A stretch of DNA of 64,000 bases, from NCBI GenBank assembly GCA_009767595.1, contig VSDK01003971.1:191082-255081 (forward strand). The letters are read 5' to 3'. The position numbers and the translations under genes were made by a program. The DNA comes from Symbiodinium kawagutii (lineage: Eukaryota > Sar > Dinophyceae > Suessiales > Symbiodiniaceae). Below are positions 12,900 through 23,869 of this stretch, in pieces; positions within the stretch are counted from its first letter, which is position 1; each line of letters begins with the position of its first letter. The notes beneath the pieces were generated by a model. That model did no database searches. It saw only the letters and a program-made list of their open reading frames with translations, and had not been told where the DNA came from.

Positions 12900-13300
12900 A
12901 ATATCACAATGCTATTTTTGGGACCGTCCTGCCCCCCCCCACTTATCTATCTTCGGGATCCATGCGGTGCCTGAACCAAAAAATGCACACACAAAATATA
13001 TATAAATTTAACCAAAATGCACAAAACACATGTCTCCTAAAATGAGGGGGGGCAACGTCTCTATAAAACGATGGGGGTTCAGGTATATTGAGCATCCAGT
13101 TCAAAAAGCAAATTTGTCCTAAATCAGCAAGGTCCAACCCCCCCCAAAGGAATTCATAAAATGATTACAACCCTGTTTTCTATGAAAGGCTGAGGGGTGA
13201 CCCCCAAACAATCCTAAATAAATCAAAACAGGGCGGGGGATGACCCTTGCCATTTCAGAGAGGGGTATGTAAGGGGTATGACCTTAGATCTGAACTCGCT
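12900..13300. repeat. G/C-tract repeat block, right flank of the satellite
   Basis: Oligo-C/oligo-G runs (12932-12941, 13045-13051, 13137-13144, 13227-13232) and wording such as tcctaaaatgag and gaccccc resemble the left flank at 8.2-9.05 kb. No gene seen. Confidence 0.6.
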
Positions 13301-13441
13301 TTTGTTCACTAAATGACAGTAAACGGATCCAACAAAGATAAACTCGGGACAGCATTGGTCATTCAGGCATGAGCCACACGAAAGGGATGGTCAACAATCA
13401 TGCCACAACATCAGACCGTCGAAAATATCATAAAATATCTT

Positions 13442-14119
13442 TCATATGTCAAATGTGTCGTTGATGTTTCGTGCGAGACTGATGATGTTTCGTGCTGGAA
13501 AGATCAGGAAAGTCACATCACGAATTGCTGAGGATTCCTGAGGCCCTGGCTTGCCATACAGTGGGGCAGAGCTCAAAAGTGATGGCAACGGTGTGGAACC
13601 CAGCAGCGTTGGAAGCGGATGAATTGCGTCAGTTTCTACCTGCACCTGACGCCCAGAAACTCACTGTGCATTCCCACTGGTGACAAACAAGGTCAAGCAT
13701 CATTGGATTTAGGCAACATTGACAAACTCACCAACCACGCTCAGAACGGTCTTCCCAGATGAATCATTAGATGCCCCGGACTGAACAAAAATCAACCCCT
13801 GAACGACCTGTTGCTCATCGTCAACCGTGCTGTTGTCGCCATCGGAAAGACAGGTCGCCTGGCTTGTGAGACAAACGAAATCACGTCCAGTACTACAATC
13901 ACAGCAACGATGAGAGGAACAACATCATCGAACAAGGAAACAGTTTGGACTAGGCCAGGTGCGCTTGATATCGCTACTGGCACCGTAGTTTCTTTGGCAC
14001 CCTGACTTCGCTCATCCTTTCACTGGGGAAGAGGCGCCAGTTTTGGGCCAACAAGGGGCCTCTTTTTCCTCCGGTAGATCTTGCAAGTCAACATCCGACG
14101 AAGAGGGGCTGACCAGAGC
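13442..14119 (-). CDS. Unidentified minus-strand gene, three joined exons
   Basis: Exon 14036-14119 begins after CCAAG|G and encodes ALVSPSSSDVDLQDLPEE and on to WPKTG (GC donor). Exon 13732-13858 begins after CCAG|G with ATCLSDGDNSTVDDEQQ and continues through QGLIFVQSGASNDSSGK to a good GTGAGT donor. A possible last exon at 13442-13552 (acceptor CCAG|GG) reads PQESSAIRDVTFLIFPAR and stops at 13442. Phases agree across the joins. The protein is acidic and Ser/Asp-rich, with no domain I recognise. Upstream open stretches at 14.43-14.6 kb (for example PTEELGVVAVALSFAG) may be further exons. The last exon is the least certain. Confidence 0.5.
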
Positions 14120-16126
14120 CTTGGCTCGACGACAAGGAATCCATGGACCAAAACAGTGAGAGCCGCTGCTGCCAGAGTCAACATGACGTGTTTGAGCTCA
14201 GCGGTATCAACTCTTCTAGACATTTTTTGTCGGAATTTTGGTGGTCTCCACTTAGCGACCCTTTCAGTAGGTATATCTTGTGATACCTTGTGGTACTTCT
14301 GCTCGAAGTCAATCATGTTTGGAAGTCAGCCTGCACTTGCTAGCCCGGAAAGAAATGGGTTTCCACCTAGCAGTAGTGAATCTGCTACCTGCACTTGCTA
14401 GCCCAGAAGATCTAAGTGAATCCACCTGGTTTCCAAATGCCCCCCGGTCGGCATCGTTGTCCGCCAAGGCACGGGTGAAGTAGTCGGGAACGGGTTAGGT
14501 GCTGTTGGCAGTCCTGACAACAACCTGAGGGCCAGCGAAGGACAGTGCCACCGCCACCACGCCAAGCTCTTCCGTTGGGACATCCAGGATGGATCAGGAT
14601 GGTTCATCAGGGTCTACTTCCGTCAAGAATCATCATTGGTGCCAAGAATAATAGTTACAGATATGCGAAGTATGCAAATTGATTTCAGGCTATATATCCA
14701 TCAATGATGGTACCACCAAGCCTCTCCAAAAATGGACATGTTTAGCAGGGAAACTGCCAGTTCTGGCTGTCAATGTATTCAACTTCCACCGTCAGACTTT
14801 CATGATTCCCCCAGTCGCACCGCAAGCAACACACAAATCAAACAAGTATCTACGGCTGTCGGTCCCTGTACCCATCGAGCACATCCCCAAATCTTCACCG
14901 CTGGGGCCCCTGACGAACTACTATCTGGCTCAGTAACCTGACGAATTGCTGCGGGTCAACATCCTTGTGCAATGAATATCATATCCGTATGTTTCAATAT
15001 ATAGTGTACATTTATACACAGTTATGCACATTTTCTGCACATGCAACATCATATTTGTAAACTCAAACATTTCAATCATATTGAAAAGACCTCTACAGTT
15101 TAGAGCCTGAGAATGTCTTGAGATACTTTTCTTCTGGTCAGTGTCCACCACTATCCAGCTTTCCCGGCACTGCAAGAGGTTGATTCCTTAAGAGATTTCA
15201 CGCACATTGCTATGAAACATATAATGACATCCATTCCAAAACATGGCAAAGACATGCAAATACATCTTTGGCAGGGTGCAATCTGTACTGTGATACTGTG
15301 AGTTGCCATAGAATCCACTAGATGGAGACTTTGGGACTCCAAAATCATCCCAAGACCAGCAATGAACGCTCGCCTTTGTCAAACGCGGCAAGCTATGTCT
15401 TTAGCATTGAAACTCTAAGATATTCACACAAGTGGATGAGTCTTTAAAACAGTGAAAAAGTCCCAGAATAGACTGATGTTGGATGACTGATCATATAGAG
15501 GATCATCAATAAGCAATGCCTTAAGACACATCGTATATTCAAATAATACTAATAATGCTACGTACCACATCGTGAAACTATTAATTAACCGGTGATTAGT
15601 CTATGTAACAATAATATCAACCCATATTCACCCCCAATTGTAACCATCAATCAAACATTAATTCGACGTTGAGATACCATTGATGTACCATTCATTCACC
15701 ACGACGACCGCTACAATCCGGCCTTCATGGGCTGACGGCTCAACCCTGGAGGCCTTGGTGACATGAGAGGCATGACATCATGACCCGCCTGGCGGCTTCG
15801 TGGTTGAACACGCCCGAAGTGATGAATCAAGCACTGGCTGGTTCATTCCTTGAGAAATCTCCGCAAGTTCATCAACATCCCCAAGTCGTTGAGAACATCA
15901 CAGAGGTTAGTCGACCATCCATGGTTAATCAACCAACCGTCCCGAAGTCATTGGAGATCGACAATGTCTAACCACCAACCGGCTGGACTTCACTGATCGT
16001 TCAGATCCATCGCAGAAAGTTCCTGTCTCCGCTGATTTCTTGGATCATGCTTTGCTTCCTGATCTTTTCGATCTTTTACTTTTTCCACCATCGACATCAG
16101 ATTGATCACAACAGAATGAGGTACAC
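14120..16126. other. Intronic/intergenic DNA with possible upstream exons
   Basis: Coding-like minus-strand stretches at 14.3-14.6 kb are open in more than one frame, so I do not assign them. The rest (14.65-16.1 kb) is AT-rich with no supported exon. Confidence 0.35.
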
Positions 16127-16221
16127 CCATGGTACCCCTGCAGCAAGCCCTGAGTGCTCGCGCGGTGCAAAGTGGATGCCAGGAGGCTTGCTGAAATTTG
16201 TCTCAAGACCTGGAGGAGCAC
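16127..16221 (-). CDS. Candidate exon, unidentified
   Basis: Acceptor CTGCTTCAG|G opens a frame encoding VLLQVLRQISASLLASTL, then RASTQGLLQGYH, up to a possible GT donor (CATGG|GTGTAC). The plus strand here is also open (VPLQQALSARAVQ), so strand is not proven. Minus is preferred because of the acceptor and the orientation of neighbours. Confidence 0.35.
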
Positions 16222-16759
16222 CTGAAGCAGCGTGAGAGCTTTGCCTTTTGGGCCAAAGGTGGTTGCTTACGAGTGGCTTTGAATGGTAAGAGGCGAATTC
16301 ATATGGTTCATTCATGGCTAATTACTGGTTGATCAATGGTGATGGTCCATGATGGTTTAACGGGTAATGAATCCTTATGATTAATCAATAATGGTCGACA
16401 GGTGGTGCACACCCAATTATCGAGAAATGGTTGGGGAGGGAAACCTCCGTGGTGTCCGTGCTGCTGTGAATTTGTGGACAAACGACCTGGGCCGCTCTAT
16501 ATATGATCATATTTAGGTTGGGGTCAAGGCCCCTGTGCGTACTCCTAGCTGTTCACACTATACAAATCACCAAACTAGTCGAACTATGTGGAACTGTTGG
16601 GATGTTAACTACCCATTTTCTTCGTGTGTTAGGAAGCCGACCCAGAGTCATAAAAAACATATTATATGAACCTGTTTGAGCTAAAACGTCAGACTTGGAG
16701 CTATCCACCAGGATTCGTTTCATCAGGAGTAAAGAACAGTCATCCCCATAAGTTGATGA

Positions 16760-17444
16760 CAGATTCCAACGAGCCAATGTTTGCCAAGGATAGTGCCGCC
16801 CGTACCCGAAACGTCTTGCCACCTTGTGACACCACACCAAGCTTTGATCCACCGAAGCGAGGCACCTGCCAGGATGACTTCCGGGAGAATTGAACATGTC
16901 ATGGAGGTTAATCCCCACCATCAAGCGTGGGCAATAAGAAGGGCTTACGTGGGCAAATAGATGGTCAATAAGGGCTTACCTGGGCTTACTAATCCTTATC
17001 AACCATCTATTTCTGAGGGATCAGCTTTGGGCGGATCAGCTACCATGAACATGATGGTTGGGTAATTGCCCCTCACCATCTCCGACGATATAAGTTCTGG
17101 TGGTGTAGTTGTGCGACTTGGTGGTACAAAGGACACCCCATGACGCACCCATCTGGAATCTGCTGCTCCCTTGCTTCCCATACCGAACACCTTGCACAAT
17201 GCCATGCACAAAAACTGTGGTCTGTGCAGCCAGGCTTCTGAGAGTCGCCATGCTTATCACCAACAAATGCATGAGACATCGTGAATAGTGAAACATACAC
17301 ACAAATTACACCAAGTGTTTCCTCTGCTGCAAAGACATGCTCCACATAGCGTTGGCACTTTGCCATGGCCTTCAGCACAACACAGGCCGGATCCACCGAG
17401 ATTGTAACTTCTCCTGAATTCGGACCGGCAGGGACTTTGATCTC
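16760..17444 (-). CDS. Unidentified minus-strand gene (exons 17.44, 17.19, 16.87 kb)
   Basis: Exon 17312-17444 (acceptor GCAG|G, donor CTTG|GTGTAA) encodes EIKVPAGPNSGEVTISVD and PACVVLKAMAKCQRYVEH and ends AAEETL. It joins in phase to an exon starting at 17190 (CAAG|G) that encodes VRYGKQGSSRFQMGASWG and on to SHNYTTRTYIVGD, ending near 17083-17092 at a GT or GA donor. A further exon starts at about 16871 (GGCAG|G): frame 1 reads VPRFGGSKLGVVSQGGKT and FRVRAALSLANIGSLESV. All three frames are open there, so I give that one lower weight. No family recognised. Confidence 0.5.
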
Positions 17445-19190
17445 CTGCTCAGGTCGCAGTGCAAACCGCGATGTGGTTCTTAGGAGGATGCAATCGTTCA
17501 GGGGAGGGTACACATGGGTACACACTAATCAGTTGTGAACGTTACTATCCAAAGGCTGCCCTCTTCTGGTAACCACAACACGGCCTTGACAAAGAGTTGT
17601 TCTACGAAGCAGCCCCTGGTCCCGCACTTGATCGTTTTATGCAAGATTTGTCCTCGATCGTCATTGGATTACACGTCGCCTGTTGCTTCGGAACTCATCT
17701 GTTGATTTGCAATAAAAAAACCTGTTTCTGATGCGGCTGAAGTCATTGGACATCAAATAAATCCTATCATGGGTTGATTCTCTCGAACAAGGTGCCAAAC
17801 ATGGCATGCAGCATCAAACTTGAAAAAAGAAACTTGTGCAGCAGTGCAGCATCCCATTCACTTAGAGGCGCTTGGGGACTCTTGTTTCGTCGACCAGCTG
17901 AAAGACTTCTAAACAGCTGCACTTTGCATTTAATGTGCTCGAATCCGCTTTCCCTCGACCGTCCTCGGTTGATAAGATCACTCCTGGAACAAGCTCACAA
18001 AGACTGAAACGTTTGAGAGGAGCCACGTGAGAAAAGACCGTGAAGCACATTGACTATCAATCTTACTCAAGCGACCAGCGGCCTCTGGATAACACTTGAG
18101 TTGCAACTTGCAACTGTCGTCAACGTTCGGGCAAGCTCACGGAGATTCTGTTTCACACTTACACCAAGCTCCTAGCCCTCAGCCCAACTGCTAAGCATGG
18201 AATTCGACAACGCCGAACTAAAACCACTAGTCCCATCGGATGATAGCTTGCTCTCAGGTATTCCTGCTAGTTATCAGCCATCAATCTGAGATGAAACATG
18301 ATGAAACGAGAAACGCCTCAAGAACCGTGGTCTTCCCACCGTACACGAGATGACCTGTTGGTTGTTCCTGCCTGCGTCACCATTTGTCTTCTTCACAGAA
18401 GCCTTGCCGAACCAAGAGAAAGCAAAGAAATTGCACTGCTCAGCCAAGTAGCAGCAGCAGCAGCAGCAGCAGCAGCTATCACATTTGTTCTTGAGTGGGT
18501 CCTACTTCTGAAACGTTTTGCAATTGACATGAAGCGCCAAATTCCATGAACCTAAGTAGGTCAAGTCCATCTTTAACCGTAGCTTTAAGTGCCACATCGC
18601 AGCTGTGACCAGCCTTGTCAGACCTTGGCGGTTTGCTGATCACAGATGTGAGGCTGGTACGACAACGGGTCCCTCTGGAATAGCATGTGACAATGTGAAT
18701 CCAAAACTCCTCTTACAAGAGATGATCAACTCTGGATAACTCTGGTACAGTACATAGCTATAGCTATAATTGGCTCACAGGACACCCCTTTCGGCGTAGA
18801 GATTTGTGGGAAAGCAGCTTCGAATCTTGAGGAGACTTAGGTCTCTGACAAGGTGGGCAAGCATTTTTGCACATCGGCCTCAGCAACACAGCACAATTAC
18901 ACGGTGTACCTGCTCAATCCGCTCCCCTAAGGACAGATAAAAAGTATATCTGTACAACTGAAATCCGAGCACAAGGAATCATTGCCAAGCTTTGGCATGC
19001 AATTGTTGTACTTGTTTGCGTTTGCTGCTACAATACTGTTGACAACCAACTTTTTTGCAAGCACGTTTGATTTAAATTTCTTGAGAATTTATTGAGGATT
19101 CCAGGATATTGCAGATAGATTGTTGAGACGCCCCGAACACAATGATCCTTTCACTCTGGGAGGCCGTACTGCGCCAGACTTTTGAGGCAC
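17445..19190. other. Non-coding stretch with (GCA)n microsatellite
   Basis: No firm exon. A minus-strand candidate near 17.93-17.99 kb (acceptor CCAG|G) is open in two frames. A (GCA)8 tract lies at about 18451-18476. Confidence 0.4.
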
Positions 19191-19206
19191 TGTCGAGAGA
19201 AGTGGC
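19140..19206 (-). CDS. Candidate 3' exon of the TPR gene
   Basis: Acceptor TTTCAAG|G leads to ATSLDSASKVWRSTASQSE in phase 0. The opposite strand is also open (VLRQTFEALSREVALKSA), so orientation is uncertain. A similar candidate starts at 19821 (CGAAG|G; ASVISCDGDMAWPK). Either could continue the TPR gene, whose last firm exon ends in phase 0. Confidence 0.25.
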
Positions 19207-20178
19207 CTTGAAATCAGCTCTTGCCGCATCCATCAGCTGAGACAGCGAAACAGCAACGCTTCAGCTGCCAAGAGCAAAGAGGTGCAAAGAGCGGGCGGCA
19301 GATCTTGGAGATCTTGATAGATCTTGCAGTAAAAGGTTTACAAGACTATATCAAGAGCAAGTGCAAGTTGCAACGTAAAGCCCTCGCAGTTGAAACATGT
19401 TGAAACCCCAACTGTGGGCCAGGCATCGTCAAACGATTCCAATCCCGTGTTCAGGGTCACCGGTTGGCCTACGTGGGCATACCGTTGGAGAGACGCCAAA
19501 CGTTTTAGGTAGTCTGAGAGTACATACACTGGCTATCCCTGGCTTGCTATTCAGGAAGGTTGGAACATGGTCAAGGCTTGCACATGTGTTGCCATGGCAG
19601 TATTTTGACAGTTTGCATGTTTTCTTGATTGAACCACCGGATGCACATATGTAACACATTTGTCATCATTTGTCAAATTGTTCAAGTCCAGACCGGCAAT
19701 CCAAAGCCTGCAACTGAAAGGTGTTGTGAAGACCCTTTATGTTTGGTGTTCGATTCAAGTGCTTGGTCGTTTGGGTTCCTTTTGGCCATGCCATGTCACC
19801 GTCGCATGATATCACACTGGCCTTCGGCAGCAGGCACCCTGTACACAGCAGTCGGAGTCTGCGACTCGTGGGCTACACTTTTGGCAGCTGCTCAGCCGAT
19901 GCTGAAATGTTGCAGGAAAGGCAGGATCAGTGAGCTGCTTAAAAGGTCCAACAGAGTCCAACTCCTATAACAAACGTGACCTACTTCCAGCATTGACGAG
20001 TCACAAGTGTACTGAGTTTGCCCTTGTCAAATGTAGTCACTGTATAGTCTCGAAGAGATTCTTGAAGTGGGTCCAGCCCAGGGTCTATTCTATATAATCG
20101 TGGAGGGCTGCAAGATGTCATCGAAAATGTGCAACTTCTGGGTCCTCAGTACATCGTTGCACCAACTCACAGCCACGC

Positions 20179-23100
20179 CTGCTCGGCCACTGCCACCATG
20201 GCCTCTCTTTCTGCTACAACGGTCGCCTCAGTCCATTTTGAGCAGTGCCAAACCAGCAACTAGATCTTCAATGCATGTCGTATACACTGGAAATCCGGAA
20301 TATCGTGAAACATCATGGAGTATCATGGAATGTTGTGGAATATCGTGGAAAACACTGGAAAACCTTGATATTCCAATGTATATTCGAGGATCCCATGTAT
20401 ACTGCACACCACTTATATCGACTTCGCATCTACGATGGGATCCTGTTGCCGTCACTGCAGGCCTCGTTCAGCTCGGTCACGAGATCGGCTTCGCGTTTCA
20501 ACTTCCGCTGCTCCCTGGGGCCGTGAAGACCAAAGGTTGAGCTGCCGGCCACAGCTTCAACCTACCAGGGACCTACCAACATGCTTCAATACTTCCACCT
20601 ACCGAAAATTATTGGGTAGAGCAGTTTCATGTAATTTCTGTTTTCTTGATACAGAATTACGAAATAGGTACGGCGTGGCACAGCATGGTATGCCATCCTA
20701 TTCCAAAATTTGCTTGACAAGCTTTGACAAACACCATATCAAATGGCTCAAAAGAATTCAAAAGGATCGATCCCAAACTCTGTTGCGCATAGAAGTGCGC
20801 TCGTGATCACGTTTGCTGCTGTGTTTGGAGCCAAAGCTTGGCACACCGTCAGGCTTCCTCGAAACCATTCGATGCCATCTATTGATGTTTAGCATGCTGT
20901 TGGAAAGTTCTTGGATGTTCAATCACACTGCAACATCTCAGCACATCACTGGTCACCAGATCTTACCCATAAAAATCTGCATTGCACAGCACCAGGCTGG
21001 GCTGCGGCCTTACGTGGACATCCCACCTTTCTTGTTCTTCCTGAAGCAAGATATGAGAAGCGACATTTCGCTAATCATGGCTATGTGAAGGGGGACATGG
21101 CTCGGGACTCGGAAAGGAGATGAGACGAAACATGTCTTTGAATTGTTTTACTTGTTTTATATCCAAAAAACATGGTAACATGGCTATGACAACAGAACTT
21201 GTTGTCTCCGTTGTGTTGTGCCAGGGACCCTCCATTTGTGCTGCGCATTGCTGCGCTGTCCTCGGTCTTTGTGATCTCCTTTTCCCATTCCTGGCGTTTG
21301 AGGAATCCCACTGCCACTCCAAGAGGACCCTCAAAATCGATGGAAGTGCCAGCTGGAAATACCATGCTTTAAGTAGATGTTTGTGGTAGTTAGCCATGCT
21401 TACTGTAGCAGTTCATCGCTCGCACGTGGGTGGTGTACAGTAGCCAGCACTATGGGCTAAGGATGGCAAAGCGTAAACCATGGTGTGGTTGATATGGTTC
21501 CATCCCCATTTGAGAGTACCTCCTCCGGAATGCCTTTGCCAAGAACCGCCTCGTCTGACAGGTATCCAACATACACCTTGAATGGTGTTTTTTTTCAAAA
21601 TAGGGGACCCCCAAAAACATGCTCAGTCCCAGTCTGTTTTAGAAGATCAATCGGTGATTCTAAGGGTCCCCTGTGGCTTCAGGAGAAACCACCTTCAATG
21701 CTATCTGCTGTGATAATCGGGGACCCCCAAATCATCCTTCACAGTGATCATTTTTAGTCATCAACCATCATTTTTTCGGGGTTCCCAATGGCTTAAGAAA
21801 CCACCATATAGTTGGTACATCATCTAATTATCATTGGTATATTAATGGTATATCATCTATGATTAGTTGGATGGTATTATAGATGATAGTTGGATGGTAT
21901 CTATGATATCATTATATTGGTATAATCATTGGTACCATCTATTAGATGGATTATCCGCTATTGATCCCTATCCAGCTTCACTGTCTCCAGCATCCACCTT
22001 GTTCGTCGGCTCGCGAAAGCGCCCTTCTTTGAAGGCACCGATGGCTTCCTAGTGGTGGCATCATGAATCCCGGCAACCGGCAGTTGCACGTCCCAAGTGG
22101 CAAGCCAGGCATTTTTTGATTTTGAGGCTCCCCATTTTGATCAAAAAATGGCTGGAACTACAAGATACTATTTTGATCACAGTACTAATATAATTAATCA
22201 AAAAAGGAACAACGAAAGACATGTGATCACAATAAGCTACGGCAAAAGGAAGACACCTATACCTTGATGTTTTAGAGAATCTTGAATCACAACTGTCGCC
22301 CACCTCCCACTGACGCAAGCCGCGATGGGCTTGGCCTATTCGGAAGTAGGCCTGGCTTGAGCAATGGGCTACATCGGTGCCCTCCCAAAGCTTCTCCATG
22401 CCCTTCCTACTTCCCGAGTATCACTAGTGATGTCAGCGTGTTTGCAATGCGCAAGGATCTGCGACAGATTCAATTTCCAGGATCAATAAGATATAATCAA
22501 TGTGACCAGCATTAATCAACTCCTTCAAACATTCAGTTATCGAGTTATCGATATTGGGGATTCGTGCACTCTTCATTCGATCCTCTATCAATTCAGCATG
22601 CATTGAGCTTCATCTACTGCAGGCCTTTTCTTGATGTGAAAAGTGATGAAAAGCCTGTATCAAAGCCACGGTTGATAGGGCCGATTATTGAAGACTCTTG
22701 ATGGGTCTGAACCCCTTGAGCCAAGACAGACAGCTCCCATCATGACATGGACCCAACATGACCCCCGACATGCTCAAGCCCGGTGGACTCCATCCTGCCT
22801 TGGACCATTCCGGCTTCAATGAGGCGCATTTCTTTGCGTCTGCCAGCGCCTAGCAAACAGAACAACTCTAAAATGTGAATTGGTTATTTGTCACAGCATG
22901 GAAACCAATATCAATCCTTACAAAGGCAACCACATTCCGCTTGTATTGACTCATCTTTTTTAAAAGAAAGAACTTGACACTGGAATTCTACTGCTTTCGC
23001 TGCTGTTGCTGCTGCTTCAGCTGCTGTTATTACACGACTTGTGCAATTTTCTCAAACCTTGCCTTTGTATCTTGCATGATGGAAAGGCTCGAGTGGTGAA

Positions 23101-23869
23101 TCCGTTCGGAACTACTGTTCTAAGTGACCCGTCCTTGTCAAACTTTTTCAGCTTGACGTAGCATGCAGAGCGATTCGAGTATAGCCTACGGACTTCATAC
23201 AGTCGTAAACATCTTTCACTTGAGCACCCTGAAGTCTTCATGATGTGGTGAAGAACAACAAAAACATGACTAGCCATCACTAACTTCTATAGTGAAACCA
23301 TACTTAACCAATAGCCAGTGATGATACAATGTCAAATGATGCCTTGCTACTTCTGCATTGTTCAGTGCTACGATAGCACTACCATCAGCATTCTACTGCA
23401 CCAACAGAATCTGAGTCGGCGGCTTCTCATCCTCTGGCATGTGGCTTAAAGCACGAGTGTAGTACACCTCTTCAGGCCACTTAGGAGGTTCGACAGGCAA
23501 GGATTTTGCTTCTTAACATTGCCCCTTAAATATCCTTAAATCTTGTTTCTGTTCACCCGAAGGCGGTTCAAGTTTCGTGCTAGGTCGAGTTGTGTTCACC
23601 ACGACCTTCTCGGCGCCAACTGAGCTGGCAACAACTGCATCGCGCCATCCGGAGTTCTTGAAGCAGCTATCAGCCTGCAAGAGAAGCTATGGGCCTTGAC
23701 TTTTGGCGGAGACCCGCTCATCATTCCGACCAAGTGTTTATGAAATCCAGGGTGGGCATTATGCCATGGTATGGCCATGTTAATCTATGTTAATCTCATC
23801 TTCAAAAATGCATTGAATCTCGGCCACAAAACATTTCGCAGCCTTGGCCTTGAACTCTTTCGCTAGATC
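20179..23869 (-). CDS. TPR (carboxylate-clamp type) protein, 11 small exons, both ends open
   Basis: Exons, 5' to 3': 23843-23869, 23633-23674, 23418-23467, 23134-23185, 22799-22849, 22304-22351, 21998-22048, 21520-21576, 21277-21329, 20454-20514, 20179-20226. They join in frame to give three TPR motifs: TPR1 ADSCFKNSGWRDAV + VYYTRALSHMPEDEKP; TPR2 LYSNRSACYVKLKKFDK + ALADAKKCASLKPEWSK; TPR3 AYFRIGQAHRGLRQWE + EAIGAFKEGRFREPTNK. The TPR2 Asn (YSNR) and the TPR3 Lys and Arg (SK|AYFR) are the clamp positions that bind the EEVD tail of Hsp70/Hsp90 in STI1/Hop-like proteins; the usual TPR1 Asn is Asp here. Downstream comes VYVGYLSDEAVLGKGIPE, then a charged segment (GFLKRQEWEKEEQRKLKR, EADLVTELNEACS) likely to be helical or coiled coil. 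All ten acceptors are AG|G; donors are 4 GT, 2 GC and 4 GA. Start and stop are not located. A co-chaperone role is inferred. Confidence 0.85.
21584..21693. repeat. Foldback (MITE-like) element, copy 1
   Basis: Ends match the family consensus: ttcaaaataggggaccccc at the left and gagaaaccacc at the right. On the gene strand its left end abuts the 3' splice site of the TPR exon starting at 21576. Confidence 0.7.
21711..21805. repeat. Foldback (MITE-like) element, copy 2
   Basis: Contains cggggacccccaaatcatcc and ends cttaagaaaccacc. It lies only about 18 bp from copy 1, within the same TPR-gene intron. Confidence 0.65.

Noticed and set aside
9051..12900. Many 60-136 codon open frames, mostly on the minus strand
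   Set aside because: They repeat with the 202-bp satellite and appear in shifting frames; the composition reflects TTTGAAT repeats.
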